Assembly (NCBI RefSeq): GCF_001875655.1
Contig: NZ_MKEQ01000001.1
Location: 372,001 to 436,000 of the forward strand
Origin: Enterobacter hormaechei ATCC 49162
Lineage (GTDB): Bacteria > Pseudomonadota > Gammaproteobacteria > Enterobacterales > Enterobacteriaceae
Reading direction: 5' to 3'
DNA length: 64,000 bases
The first letter of the stretch is position 1. Each line of letters begins with the position of its first letter. The notes below the pieces were generated by a model. The model did not search any database and was not told where the DNA came from. It saw only the letters and a program-made list of their open reading frames with translations. Position numbers and translations under genes: made by a program. This document shows positions 33,758-42,333 of the stretch, piece after piece.

Positions 33758-35074
33758 ATGTCTGCATATCGACAATTGCGGCTGGGGACCATTTTGCATG
33801 GTGCATCCGGAAATATGTCTGCCTGGCGCCATCCGGCGGCGGTCGCAGATGCCAGCATTAATTTTGATTTCGTTAAAGAAACGGCTTTAAAGGCGGAAGC
33901 GGGCAAGCTCGACTTTATATTTGTCGCCGACGGTCTTTATATTAACGAGAAATCCATTCCGCATTTTTTAAACCGCTTTGAGCCACTGACGGTGCTGTCC
34001 GCGCTGGCGAGTATCACCTCGCACCTGGGGCTGGTCGGCACGTTATCCACCTCCTACAGCGAGCCTTTCACCGTTGCGCGCCAGTTTGCCAGCCTCGATC
34101 ACCTGAGCAACGGACGGGCGGGCTGGAACGTGGTGACGTCGCCGCTGGAAGGATCGGCGAAGAACTTCTCCCGCGAAAAACACCCGGAGCATGCGCTGCG
34201 CTACCGCATTGCGGATGAGTATCTCGACGTGGTGAAAGGGCTGTGGGATTCCTGGGAAGAGGATGCTTTTATCCGCAATAAAGAGAGCGGACAATTCTTT
34301 GATGCGTCGAAACTGCATACCCTTGATCACCACGGTGATTTCTTCCAGGTTTCCGGCCCGCTGAATATTGGCCGCACGCCGCAGGGACGTCCGATTGTCT
34401 TTCAGGCTGGCGCGTCCGACGACGGTAAAAAGCTGGCGGTAAAACACGCCGACGCCATCTTTACCCACCATGACACGCTGGAAGACGCCCAGGCCTTTTA
34501 CCGGGATGTTAAACAGCAGCTGGAAAGTCACGGCCGCCGCGCAGGGGATTTACATATATTCCAGGGCGTCAGCGTCATTGTCGGAAACAACGCCAATGAC
34601 GTCGAAAAACAATATCAAACCACGGCGGCACTGGTCTCCATTGCTGATGCGCTGAATTACCTCGGACGTTATTTCGAGCATCACGACTTTAGCCAGTATC
34701 CCCTCGACGCGCCGTTCCCGGATATTGGCGATTTAGGCCAAAACAGCTTTCGCAGCACCACCGATGAAATCAAACGTAATGCCCGGGAGCGCAACTTAAC
34801 TCTGCGTCAGGTCGCGCTGGAAGCCGCATCGCCGCGCCCGCGTTTTTCCGGCACACCGGAGCAGGTGGCCGATGGTTTACAGGCCTGGTTCGAGGAGAAG
34901 GCGGCAGACGGCTTCATCATTCAGGGCGGGACGCCGGACACCTTCCCGCGCTTTGTCGACCAGGTGGTGCCCGTTTTACAGGCGCGCGGCCTGTTCCGCA
35001 CCGACTATCCCGGCACCACGCTGCGCGAAAGTCTGGGCTTAGACGAACCCAAAAACCAGTTCACACAACAATAA
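33758..35074 (+). CDS. NtaA/SnaA/DmoA-family FMN-dependent monooxygenase (CmoJ type)
   Basis: A 438-residue LLM monooxygenase of the NtaA/SnaA/DszA group. Signatures: [74 protein letters not shown] and [17 protein letters not shown]. The frame is open 89 codons upstream inside the M20 gene, but the ATG at 33758 follows GAGGTGA and begins the family sequence. Such enzymes use FMNH2 from a separate reductase to oxidise N- or S-substituted compounds (NTA, dibenzothiophene sulfone, S-alkyl thiols). Second monooxygenase of the operon; the pairing with the first one mirrors CmoJ/CmoO. Confidence 0.87.
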   Translation: MSAYRQLRLGTILHGASGNMSAWRHPAAVADASINFDFVKETALKAEAGKLDFIFVADGLYINEKSIPHFLNRFEPLTVLSALASITSHLGLVGTLSTSYSEPFTVARQFASLDHLSNGRAGWNVVTSPLEGSAKNFSREKHPEHALRYRIADEYLDVVKGLWDSWEEDAFIRNKESGQFFDASKLHTLDHHGDFFQVSGPLNIGRTPQGRPIVFQAGASDDGKKLAVKHADAIFTHHDTLEDAQAFYRDVKQQLESHGRRAGDLHIFQGVSVIVGNNANDVEKQYQTTAALVSIADALNYLGRYFEHHDFSQYPLDAPFPDIGDLGQNSFRSTTDEIKRNARERNLTLRQVALEAASPRPRFSGTPEQVADGLQAWFEEKAADGFIIQGGTPDTFPRFVDQVVPVLQARGLFRTDYPGTTLRESLGLDEPKNQFTQQ

Positions 35075-35088
35075 AAGAGAACAATGCT

Positions 35089-36021
35089 ATGCAGAAATCA
35101 TCGCTTATTCTGGCGCTTGCGCTGGCCTTTACCCCTGCCGTCTGGGCAGAGAACGTCAATATTAACGGCACCGGCGTGAGCATTGAGGCCAATAAAACGC
35201 CGATCAATACCGCCAAAAACAGCGATGCGATCGCGCAACTGCCGAAAGACTATCACTTTGCCGTGCCAGGGAAATTCACCGTGGCGGTAGCGGGCCTGAA
35301 TCAACCGCCGCTGACGGTCTTTTCTGACGACAACAAAACCCTGCTGGGAAGTGAGGTCGACATTGCGCGTCTGGTGGCGGACAGCCTCGGGCTGGAGCTG
35401 AACGTGGTTCCCACCTCCTGGGAAGACTGGCCGCTGGGGGTGGCCTCCGGGAAATACGACGCGGCTATCAGCAACATCACCGTCACCAAAGCGCGCAAAG
35501 AGAAGTTCGACTTTGCCACCTATCGCAAGGATTCTCTTGGCTTCTACGTGAAATCCACCAGCCCGATCGCTTCGCTCCAGAAGGCGGAGGATATCGCCGG
35601 GCTGCGCATCATCGTCGGCTCCGGCACTAATCAGGAAGCCATTCTGCTGGCATGGAACGAAGAGAACCTCAAAAAAGGGCTTAAACCCTTTACGCCGATC
35701 TACACCAAAGACGATGCGGCGCAAACCCTCGCGATTCAGTCCGGACGTGCGGATGCTTACTTCGGCCCGAACGTGATCGGCGCCTGGAAAGCGGCGCTCA
35801 ACGGGAAAACCAAACTGGTCGGCAGCGTCGACGGCGGCTGGCCGAAGGCGGCGCACATTGCCGTGACGCTGAAAAAAGGCAGCGGCCTGGTCGAACCGGT
35901 TCAGACCGCGCTGAACGGCGTGATCAAGAACGGAGATTACGACAAAGTGCTGAACCGCTGGGGGGAAGGCGTGGAGCGTATCCCCCATTCCGACGTTAAC
36001 CCGGCCGGTCTGGGCGATTAA
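35089..36021 (+). CDS. Amino-acid-type periplasmic binding protein (SBP family 3), copy 1
   Basis: A 310-residue binding protein with a signal peptide (MQKSSLILALALAFTPAVWA). The mature part is a family-3 domain: TVAVAGLNQPPLTVFSDDNK, GSEVDIARLVADSLGLELN, VVPTSWEDWPLGVASGKYDA, EKFDFATYRKDSLGFYVKS and IIVGSGTNQEAILLAWNEEN. It is a clear paralogue of the protein at 38243, which shares nearly every one of these motifs. It most likely captures the organosulfur or amino-acid substrate for the ABC permease and ATPase two genes downstream. Gaps to neighbours are 14 and 9 bases, so it is in the same operon. Confidence 0.87.
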   Translation: MQKSSLILALALAFTPAVWAENVNINGTGVSIEANKTPINTAKNSDAIAQLPKDYHFAVPGKFTVAVAGLNQPPLTVFSDDNKTLLGSEVDIARLVADSLGLELNVVPTSWEDWPLGVASGKYDAAISNITVTKARKEKFDFATYRKDSLGFYVKSTSPIASLQKAEDIAGLRIIVGSGTNQEAILLAWNEENLKKGLKPFTPIYTKDDAAQTLAIQSGRADAYFGPNVIGAWKAALNGKTKLVGSVDGGWPKAAHIAVTLKKGSGLVEPVQTALNGVIKNGDYDKVLNRWGEGVERIPHSDVNPAGLGD

Positions 36022-36030
36022 GGAGGCGCT

Positions 36031-36540
36031 ATGCGGGAACAATTTCGTGACGTTTCGCCGGAAGATGCCGATCTTCAGCCCATTATCGAGGGGCTGTTCG
36101 GTGAATACGCCGCGCGTTACGGTGACTACTTTTCAAAGGATGCGGAAGTCGAGCTGACAGAGTGGTACCTGGCGCCGCAGGGGCTGTTTATCGTCCTGGA
36201 GCGCGATGGCGAAATCCTCGCCACCGGTGCGTACAAGCCTTTCGACGAACGTACCGCGGAAATCAAACGCATCTGGACGGATAAAACGCTGCGCCAGCAG
36301 GGACTCGCCGCGCGCGTGGTGCAGGAGCTGGAGCGCCGGGCGGTGCTGGCGGGCTACAGCCACATCTACCTGACAACGGGGTTTCGTCAGCCGGAGGCGG
36401 TGCGGCTCTATCTCAGCCAGGGGTATCAGCCGCAGTTCGATCTCAACCGCGATCCGGAAGAGTACAGCCAGCCGCCGTTCGATGGTCGGCTACGTTTCAC
36501 CAAAACGCTGATCCGCGAAGCGCTCAGCAAAACCGCATAA
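36031..36540 (+). CDS. GNAT-family N-acetyltransferase (SnaA/YtmI-like role)
   Basis: A 169-residue GNAT enzyme. LIVLERDGEILATG-like core strands (GLFIVLERDGEILATGAYKP) lead into motif A, EIKRIWTDKTLRQQGLAARV (R/QxxGxxx acetyl-CoA binding), followed by LERRAVLAGYSHIYLTTGFR and the C-terminal VRLYLSQGYQPQFD. It lies between a binding protein and the permease of the same operon with 9-base gaps. N-acetylation of an imported S-substituted cysteine before oxidation, then deacetylation by the M20 enzyme, is the pathway logic known for Bacillus; I infer that here. Alternatively it detoxifies the imported amino acid. Confidence 0.82.
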   Translation: MREQFRDVSPEDADLQPIIEGLFGEYAARYGDYFSKDAEVELTEWYLAPQGLFIVLERDGEILATGAYKPFDERTAEIKRIWTDKTLRQQGLAARVVQELERRAVLAGYSHIYLTTGFRQPEAVRLYLSQGYQPQFDLNRDPEEYSQPPFDGRLRFTKTLIREALSKTA

Positions 36541-36549
36541 GGAGCGACG

Positions 36550-37476
36550 ATGAGCAACGTTGAAACCATAAAAGTGGTCCCGGCACGTTATCCGCTGCGC
36601 GCTGCTGGCGCCGTGGTGGCGCTGTTTGTGCTGGCGGTCGTGATCCAGTCCGTGGCCTTTAATCCGCGCTGGGAGTGGGCGGTTTTTGCCCGCTGGTTCT
36701 TTGACCCGGTGATCCTCGAAGGCGTCGGTCAGACGCTGCTGCTGACGTTGATAGCTACCGTGCTGAGCGTGGTGACGGGCGGCATGCTGGCGCTGGCGCG
36801 GCTCTCCTCATCATGGCTGTTGAGCAGCCTGGCCTGGGGTTACATCTGGCTGTTCCGCTCGCTGCCGCTGATCGTGGTGCTGATCATCCTCTATAACTTC
36901 TCCTATTTGTACGACACGCTCTCTCTCGGCGTGCCTTTTACCGGCATTACCTGGGGCAGCTTTGACACCATCAACGTGCTCGGGCAGTTTTCTACCGCCA
37001 TCGTGGGGCTGACGCTGGTGCAGAGCGCCTATACTGCGGAGATCATTCGCGGGGGTTTCCTTGGGGTCGACCACGGTCAGTATGAGGCGGCCGCTGCGCT
37101 AGGTCTGCCGGCATGGCGTCGCACGGTGCGCATAATTCTCCCGCAGGCGCTGCGCACCATCCTGCCGTCCGGGTTTAACGAAATCATCAGCCTCGCCAAA
37201 GGGACGGCGATGGTTTACGTGCTGGCGATGCCGGAACTGTTCTACACGATCCAGATGATCTACAACCGCACCCAGGAGGTGATCCCGCTGTTGATGGTGG
37301 GGGCCGTCTGGTATCTGGTGATCACCACCGTACTGTCTGCCATCCAGCATGTTATTGAGCGTGGACTCGCCCGCAGCGAGCGCCGCTCCGCCGTTAACCA
37401 CAACCGGGCGGCCAGTCGCGCGCGTTCCGTCACCACTTCGCCAGCACAGGAGCCTGTTCATGCAAGCCTCTCCTGA
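36550..37476 (+). CDS. Amino-acid ABC transporter permease (HisM/GlnP type)
   Basis: A 308-residue inner-membrane permease of the polar amino-acid family. A first helix (LRAAGAVVALFVLAVVIQSV) precedes the five-helix transport core starting VILEGVGQTLLLTLIATVLS. The EAA loop is EAAAALGLPAWRRTVRIILP, which contacts the ATPase, followed by PQALRTILPSGFNEIISLAK. The C-terminus has a polar, Arg-rich tail of about 35 residues beyond the last helix. It is probably a homodimer, since no second permease gene is present. It overlaps the ATPase gene by 17 bases. Confidence 0.88.
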   Translation: MSNVETIKVVPARYPLRAAGAVVALFVLAVVIQSVAFNPRWEWAVFARWFFDPVILEGVGQTLLLTLIATVLSVVTGGMLALARLSSSWLLSSLAWGYIWLFRSLPLIVVLIILYNFSYLYDTLSLGVPFTGITWGSFDTINVLGQFSTAIVGLTLVQSAYTAEIIRGGFLGVDHGQYEAAAALGLPAWRRTVRIILPQALRTILPSGFNEIISLAKGTAMVYVLAMPELFYTIQMIYNRTQEVIPLLMVGAVWYLVITTVLSAIQHVIERGLARSERRSAVNHNRAASRARSVTTSPAQEPVHASLS

Positions 37477-38233
37477 AGGACATATTTCCATTACCGGCGT
37501 CAGTAAGTTTTTTGGCCGACATAAAGCGCTCGATAACGTCACGCTTGAGATCCCGCCGGGCTCCGTGACGGTGATCCTCGGCCCCTCTGGATCGGGAAAA
37601 TCGACGCTGCTGCGCACCATTAACCATCTGGAGCGCGTAGACGAAGGCTTTATTCAGATTGACGGGGATTACATCGGCTATCGCCGTCAGGGTGACAAAC
37701 TCTACGAGCTCAAAGAGAAACAGATCCTCAAACAGCGCGTCAACGTTGGGTACGTGTTTCAGAACTTCAATCTTTTTCCGCATCTCACGGTGCTGGAAAA
37801 CCTGATTGAAGCACCTATCGCGCATAAAAAATTCAGTAAAAAAGAGGCTGTTGAAAACGCCTACAGCCTTCTGGATGTGGTAGGTCTGCGCGATAAAGCC
37901 GATGCATGGTCGCGTCACCTCTCCGGCGGCCAGCAGCAGCGTATCGCCATTGCCCGCGCGCTGGCGCTGCGCCCGCGCGTGATGCTGTTTGATGAACCCA
38001 CCTCGGCGCTGGATCCGGAACTGGTTGGCGAAGTGCTGGACGTGATTAAAAAGCTCGCCCGTTCCGGCACTACGCTGGTGGTGGTCACCCATGAGATCGG
38101 CTTTGCCCGGGAAGTGGCGGACAAGGTGGTATTTATGGTCGACGGTAAAATTGTGGAGCAGGGCAGCAGCGACGACGTGTTAAACCGACCGTCGCATCCG
38201 CGAACGCGCCAGTTCCTCTCAAAAGTGCTGTAA
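37460..38233 (+). CDS. Amino-acid ABC transporter ATPase
   Basis: A 257-residue ABC ATPase of the GlnQ/HisP type. Walker A GPSGSGKST (41-49), a Q-loop in GYVFQNFNLFPHLTVLENLI, signature LSGGQQQRIAIARAL, Walker B RVMLFDEPTSALDPE, and switch VVVTHEIGFAREVAD are all intact. The insert IQIDGDYIGYRRQGDKLYEL is typical of the polar amino-acid subgroup. The frame is open upstream to 37349, but the ATG at 37460 (MQASPEGHISI) follows ACAGGAGC and starts the domain correctly. It powers the permease just before it. Confidence 0.9.
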   Translation: MQASPEGHISITGVSKFFGRHKALDNVTLEIPPGSVTVILGPSGSGKSTLLRTINHLERVDEGFIQIDGDYIGYRRQGDKLYELKEKQILKQRVNVGYVFQNFNLFPHLTVLENLIEAPIAHKKFSKKEAVENAYSLLDVVGLRDKADAWSRHLSGGQQQRIAIARALALRPRVMLFDEPTSALDPELVGEVLDVIKKLARSGTTLVVVTHEIGFAREVADKVVFMVDGKIVEQGSSDDVLNRPSHPRTRQFLSKVL

Positions 38234-38242
38234 GGAGCGCAG

Positions 38243-39130
38243 ATGAAATATGGACTCCTGGCTGGGCTGGTCTTCACGACGGCGAGCTACGCCAGCATTG
38301 ATTTAAAGGCCAACGAACAGCCGCTGCCGGTGACGGTTGATCAACAGGCAGTGGCGAAAATCCCGGCGAACTATAAATTTGTTGAGCCGGGTACCCTCAC
38401 GGTGGCGATTTCAGCGCTGAATTCTCCGCCGCTGGCGCTGCTGGCCAGTGATAACCGCACCCGTATTGGCAGCGACCCGGATATCGCCCGGTTGCTGGCG
38501 GGCAGTCTGGGGCTGAAGCTGAAGCTGGTGCCAACGGCGTGGGAAGACTGGCCGCTGGGGATCACTTCCGGGCGTTATGACGTGGCGTTGGTGAATATCG
38601 CCGTCACCGAGCAACGTAAGGCGAAGTTCGATTTTGCGACCTATCGCGTCGATTCCCTCGCCTTCTCGGTGAAATCCACCAGCAACGTACAGTCGATCAC
38701 CCGTGCGAAAGATCTGGCCGGTAAAAAGGTGATTGTCGGGTCAGGCACCAATCAGGAACGTATTCTGCTGGGCTGGAACGAAGAGAATAAAAAGGCCGGG
38801 CGCGAGCCTGCGTTGCCGGTTTATCTGACCGACGACGCCTCAGGCAATCTTTATATTCAGTCCGGCAGGGCGGATGTTTTCTTTGGACCGCAGTCCGTTT
38901 CGGCCTACAAAGCCGCGTTAACCGGCAAAACCCGCGTCGTGGGATTAGGGCCGAAGAAAGCCTATGTCGCCACCACAACCAAAAAAGGCAATGGGCTGGT
39001 GTATGCGTTGCAGGCTGCGCTGGACGGTGCGATTAAGCGCGGGGATTATCAAAAGGTGCTGGCGCGCTGGGGGGAGGCGGGCGAAGCGGTGACGTCTTCT
39101 GACGTTAACCCGCCCGGGATAACCTACTAA
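38243..39130 (+). CDS. Amino-acid-type periplasmic binding protein (SBP family 3), copy 2
   Basis: A 295-residue family-3 binding protein with a short signal peptide (MKYGLLAGLVFTTASYAS). It parallels the protein at 35089 along its length: TVAISALNSPPLALLASDNR, TAWEDWPLGITSGRYDVALV, KFDFATYRVDSLAFSVKSTS, VIVGSGTNQERILLGWNEEN and IQSGRADVFFGPQSV. So the operon encodes two paralogous binding proteins for one permease/ATPase, which should widen its ligand range. AAGGAGCG precedes the ATG nine bases after the ATPase stop. It is the last gene of the operon. Confidence 0.87.
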   Translation: MKYGLLAGLVFTTASYASIDLKANEQPLPVTVDQQAVAKIPANYKFVEPGTLTVAISALNSPPLALLASDNRTRIGSDPDIARLLAGSLGLKLKLVPTAWEDWPLGITSGRYDVALVNIAVTEQRKAKFDFATYRVDSLAFSVKSTSNVQSITRAKDLAGKKVIVGSGTNQERILLGWNEENKKAGREPALPVYLTDDASGNLYIQSGRADVFFGPQSVSAYKAALTGKTRVVGLGPKKAYVATTTKKGNGLVYALQAALDGAIKRGDYQKVLARWGEAGEAVTSSDVNPPGITY

Positions 39131-39171
39131 TGGTGCTCTACACTTAGGGTTTTCATCCCTGAGGGGGCAAC

Positions 39172-39789
39172 ATGATCAAACTCTATGGCGTACCCGGCTG
39201 GGGATCGGCAATCAGTGAAGTGATGCTGACTCTGGCAGACATCCCGTATCAGTTCGTCAACGTGGACGGGTTTGACCAGCCCGGCCCGCAGCGCGAATTG
39301 CTGTTGAAACTGAACCCGCTGTGCCAGGTGCCGACGCTGGAGCTGGAAAATGGGGCGATCGTGACGGAAACCGCAGCGATCGCCCTGATGGTGCTCGACA
39401 GACGTCCCGACCTCGCGCCGCCCGTAGGGCAGGCCGAGCGCCAGCAGTTTCAGCGCCTGCTCATCTGGTTTGTGGCGAACGTCTATCCCACCTTTACGTA
39501 TGCAGACTACCCGGAACGCTGGGTTCCTGATGCCCCGGAACAGCTGAAGAAAAACTGCATTGAGTACCGAAAATCGCTCTATCTGTGGTTCGACAGCCAG
39601 CTCAGCGCCTCGCCGTTTGCGTTTGGCAAACAGCTGACGCTGCTTGACGTCTATATTGCCGTTGCGCGTACCTGGGGGCCACGTCATGAGTGGTTTGCCA
39701 CTAACACGCCTAATATTACCGCCGTCGCGGATGCCGTCTGCGCGCTGCCGGAACTGCACAAGGTGCTAAAAGCTAACGATATAATCTGA
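39172..39789 (+). CDS. yncG: Glutathione S-transferase-like protein YncG
   Basis: A 205-residue GST. The N-terminal thioredoxin-like domain begins [20 protein letters not shown] and has [15 protein letters not shown] (cis-Pro of the glutathione site) and [15 protein letters not shown] (the ET/S of the glutathione gamma-glutamyl contact). The helical C-terminal domain includes [20 protein letters not shown]. It matches E. coli YncG, which also lies after ansP. The substrate is unknown. It begins 41 bases after the binding-protein gene and could be read from the same message, though in E. coli it stands without that operon. Confidence 0.9.
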   Translation: MIKLYGVPGWGSAISEVMLTLADIPYQFVNVDGFDQPGPQRELLLKLNPLCQVPTLELENGAIVTETAAIALMVLDRRPDLAPPVGQAERQQFQRLLIWFVANVYPTFTYADYPERWVPDAPEQLKKNCIEYRKSLYLWFDSQLSASPFAFGKQLTLLDVYIAVARTWGPRHEWFATNTPNITAVADAVCALPELHKVLKANDII

Positions 39790-39826
39790 TAACGTGGAAC
39801 GCTCACCTATAAAAGGAGCCCTGCCC

Positions 39827-40057
39827 ATGCCACACGTAGATATCAAATGTTTTCCACGCGATCTGACTGACGAACAAAAAACGGCCCTGGCGGCGGATAT
39901 CGCCGAAGCGATCGCCCGTCACCTGAACAGCAAAGATCGCTCAATCTCCGTGGCGCTTCAGGAGGTTCAGGAAGCTGACTGGAAAGCGCAGGTCTGGGAT
40001 ACCGAGATCGGCCCGAAACTGGATGAACTGATTAAGAAGCCCGGCTATTCGATGTAA
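39827..40057 (+). CDS. pptA: 4-oxalocrotonate tautomerase-family protein PptA
   Basis: A 76-residue tautomerase (E. coli YdcE/PptA, 77 residues). It starts [20 protein letters not shown] with the catalytic Pro1 exposed once Met is removed. The small beta-alpha-beta unit oligomerises. The ATG at 39827 follows AAAAGGAG and gives the conserved MPH start; an upstream GTG/ATG frame is not used. E. coli PptA tautomerises phenylpyruvate and similar enol acids weakly; the physiological substrate is unknown. It follows yncG closely, probably in one transcript. Confidence 0.9.
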   Translation: MPHVDIKCFPRDLTDEQKTALAADIAEAIARHLNSKDRSISVALQEVQEADWKAQVWDTEIGPKLDELIKKPGYSM

Positions 40058-40064
40058 CTTGCCT

Positions 40065-40089
40065 GCCGGGTGGTGCAATATCACCCGGC
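40065..40089 (+). terminator. Terminator of pptA
   Basis: Stem GCCGGGTG/CACCCGGC with a nine-base loop, eight bases after the pptA stop, followed by a loose T-rich stretch (CCCCACTTTTATT). REP-like in base composition. Confidence 0.6.
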
Positions 40090-40243
40090 GATCCCCACTT
40101 TTATTCCCTTTCGCAAAAATCGATAATAAAAACCATAACGATTCCGCTACAATTCATCCATCCGAACAATATCCGTTAAATCAGCAGGTAAGCATTGCAA
40201 CTGCACCAGATTAAGTACAAATTAGTAAAAGGATAATTTTTCC

Positions 40244-41245
40244 ATGACAAAATTACCTCAGTTTTCACTCGCCTTTATTCATCCTCGTTACTGGCTCAGC
40301 TGGGCAGGCATTGCCGCGCTCTGGTGCACGGTTCAGCTTCCGTACCCGCTGCTGTTGAAAACAGGTCACGGGCTTGGGCGTCTGGCTATGCGCCTGCTTC
40401 CACGCCGCGTGGAGATCGCCAGACGAAATCTTGAGCTTTGCTTTCCTGATATGAAAGAGGACGAGCGCGAGCGTCTGCTTGAGCGTAATTTTGAATCGGT
40501 TGGAATGGGCGTCATCGAAACGGGGATAGCGTGGTTCTGGCCAGACTGGCGCGTACGGAAACACTTCAGCGTGACCGGCTACGAACATATGGAACAGGCG
40601 CGGGCGCAAGGAAGGGGCGTGGTGCTCATTGGCATGCATTTTCTCACGCTGGAATTAGGCGCACGCATCTTTGGCATGCTCAACGCGGGTATTGGTGTGT
40701 ATCGTCCCAACAATAATGCGTTGCTCGACTGGCTGCAAACGCGCGGTCGTCTGCGTTCCAATAAAACCATGCTTGACCGCTATGACCTGAAGGGCATGAT
40801 CCGCGCGCTGAAGCAAAACGAGATCCTGTGGTATGCCCCGGACCACGATTATGGCAAAACGAATAGCGTGTTTGTGCCGTTTTTTGCCGTCCCGGACGCC
40901 GCGACAACTGCCGGGAGCTACATGCTGGTGAAAAGTGCCAGACCGGCCGTGATCCCGTTTGTACCGCGCAGAAAAGCAGATGGCACAGGGTATGAGCTGA
41001 TTATTCTGGAAGATATTAGCGATACCTTGCAGGGAGGCGACAAAGCGTCGGTGGCCACGCAAATGAACAGAGCGATTGAGCGCGCCGTGATGATGGCGCC
41101 TGAGCAATATATGTGGCTGCATCGCCGGTTCAAAACCCGCCCTGAAGGCCAGCCGGACCGGTATAAACGCAAAAAACAGATCCCATCTTCTGCAAGAACC
41201 TTTTCTGCCAGCGATATTTCGGACCGGTCGAGTATCCAGCAGTAG
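40244..41245 (+). CDS. LpxL/LpxP-family lipid A secondary acyltransferase (extra paralogue)
   Basis: A 333-residue inner-membrane Kdo2-lipid IVA acyltransferase. It starts like LpxL ([20 protein letters not shown]), then has [11 protein letters not shown], the catalytic HX4E box HFLTLE (His132, Glu137), [20 protein letters not shown] and [20 protein letters not shown]. Family members are about 306 residues; this one carries a basic, Ser-rich tail of about 27 residues after RPEGQPDRY. LpxL, LpxM and LpxP are expected elsewhere, so this is likely an additional, regulated copy that adds a secondary acyl chain to lipid A. Acyl specificity cannot be read from the sequence. AAAAGGA precedes the ATG. 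Confidence 0.85.
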   Translation: MTKLPQFSLAFIHPRYWLSWAGIAALWCTVQLPYPLLLKTGHGLGRLAMRLLPRRVEIARRNLELCFPDMKEDERERLLERNFESVGMGVIETGIAWFWPDWRVRKHFSVTGYEHMEQARAQGRGVVLIGMHFLTLELGARIFGMLNAGIGVYRPNNNALLDWLQTRGRLRSNKTMLDRYDLKGMIRALKQNEILWYAPDHDYGKTNSVFVPFFAVPDAATTAGSYMLVKSARPAVIPFVPRRKADGTGYELIILEDISDTLQGGDKASVATQMNRAIERAVMMAPEQYMWLHRRFKTRPEGQPDRYKRKKQIPSSARTFSASDISDRSSIQQ

Positions 41246-41252
41246 CCCGGCA

Positions 41253-41284
41253 GGGCGGATGCCGGTGCGCTCCGCCCTTTATAA
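41253..41284 (+). terminator. Terminator of the lpxL-like gene
   Basis: Stem GGGCGGA/TCCGCCC with an 11-base loop, followed by TTTATAAAT, eight bases after the stop codon. It looks like a good intrinsic terminator. Confidence 0.7.
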
Positions 41285-41327
41285 ATCCTGCCGCGCTGGA
41301 TAGAATTACCGCATCCATATTGACGGG

Positions 41328-41978
41328 ATGCCCCACATGACCGGAAGAGTCGATTATCATCTAGAAAAATACCTCCTCACCGAAGCCGACGAGCCGGAAC
41401 GTCTGACGCGCCAGTGGGCCGAGGTGATGCGCGAGTGTCATGACCAGAAATCCGGGGCAGAAGAGCGGCTGCGTCTCGCGCTGCTGAATGTGGATTATGT
41501 GACCAGCTTTGAGCTTCCCTTCCGGTTACTTCTTACCCGTGCACCGCAGCTGATTGATAGCATCAGAAATGAGTTTCAGCTCAGTCAAAAAAATGTCCTG
41601 TTCAACGGGAAGCGGTTTGGCTGCGTCTACAGCCTTAAACGGGATTTGAACGGCATTCCCGATGAATTTACCTACCACCTGAAGACCCGTATTCAGCGGA
41701 TCGATGCGTCCGGCGGTTCGGAAGTGCCTTACCGGCAAATCGCTCAGCAGGTGAAAGCCCCCCGCGAGCGCCTCCAGCTGGCGCTGGAACAGGGGCTTGC
41801 GGTCACCGCGCTTGACGGGCTTTTCTGGTTTGGCCTCCAGCGCATAGCCGCCGAGGTGCAGCGGTTAAGGAAGACCGGGATGAGAATAGTGACGTCCGAT
41901 ACGGAGGTGTTCGACACCCTTACCGGAACAACACGGCGCGTTCCGGTTTATCGTCTTGAAGATGCTGCCGCTACTTAG
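41328..41978 (+). CDS. Hypothetical protein, not recognised
   Basis: A 216-residue soluble protein of unknown family. Charged and helical at the N-terminus (RVDYHLEKYLLTEADEPERL), it has a middle segment VLFNGKRFGCVYSLKRDLNG and a C-terminal part that looks like a winged-helix or modular domain: VPYRQIAQQVKAPRERLQLA, LDGLFWFGLQRIAAEVQRLR and TSDTEVFDTLTGTTRRVPVY. QIAQQVKAPRERLQLALEQG could be a helix-turn-helix. No signal peptide, no membrane helix. The start is uncertain (ATG at 41328 or 41337; neither has a well-spaced ribosome site). It overlaps the convergent arsR-type gene by eight bases. Coding composition is like its neighbours. Confidence 0.65.
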   Translation: MPHMTGRVDYHLEKYLLTEADEPERLTRQWAEVMRECHDQKSGAEERLRLALLNVDYVTSFELPFRLLLTRAPQLIDSIRNEFQLSQKNVLFNGKRFGCVYSLKRDLNGIPDEFTYHLKTRIQRIDASGGSEVPYRQIAQQVKAPRERLQLALEQGLAVTALDGLFWFGLQRIAAEVQRLRKTGMRIVTSDTEVFDTLTGTTRRVPVYRLEDAAAT

Positions 41979-42270
41979 CCTGGAGCAAGATCGCCATCAG
42001 CCCTGGAAAACGGGCATCCAGATCCTCTCTTCTTAGTGAAATCATATTCTCGCGCCCCTGCGGGCGCTGCCAGATCACGCCGCTGTCGCGCAGGACGCGC
42101 CAGTGGTGGGTCATGGTAGATTTCACTACCTCTTCCGGGCGCAGCGCGTTACAGCTCAGTTCGCTGCCGTCGGCCAGCCTGCGGATAATCGCCAGTCGCA
42201 GCGGATTGCCGAGGGCGAAGAGCACATTTTCCAACACTATTTGTTCAGGTTCCGGGTGGTTTGGGATCAT
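41971..42270 (-). CDS. ArsR-family winged-helix repressor
   Basis: A 99-residue ArsR-type regulator. ENVLFALGNPLRLAIIRRLA is the first helices, LRPEEVVKSTMTHHWRVLRD the recognition helix-turn-helix, and VIWQRPQGRENMISLRREDL the wing. The metal-binding ELCVCDL motif of true ArsR/SmtB sensors is absent (LSCNAL has one Cys), so it probably does not sense arsenite. The ATG at 42270 follows AGGAAAACG; a GTG six codons upstream is less likely. It is divergent from the second EF-G gene, 161 bases away, and is its likely regulator. Its 3' end overlaps the convergent hypothetical gene by eight bases. Confidence 0.85.
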   Translation of the reverse strand: MIPNHPEPEQIVLENVLFALGNPLRLAIIRRLADGSELSCNALRPEEVVKSTMTHHWRVLRDSGVIWQRPQGRENMISLRREDLDARFPGLMAILLQAK

Positions 42271-42333
42271 CGTTTTCCTGCGTCTCACGTCAGATTGAGC
42301 TATATCAACAATAGGTCAACCGTTAAAAAACAG

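Noticed and set aside
40165..40190. PhoP box (two GGTTTA-like hexamers) upstream of the lpxL-like gene
   Set aside because: CGTTAA and GGTAAG are present but 13 bases apart start to start instead of 11, and both are poor matches.
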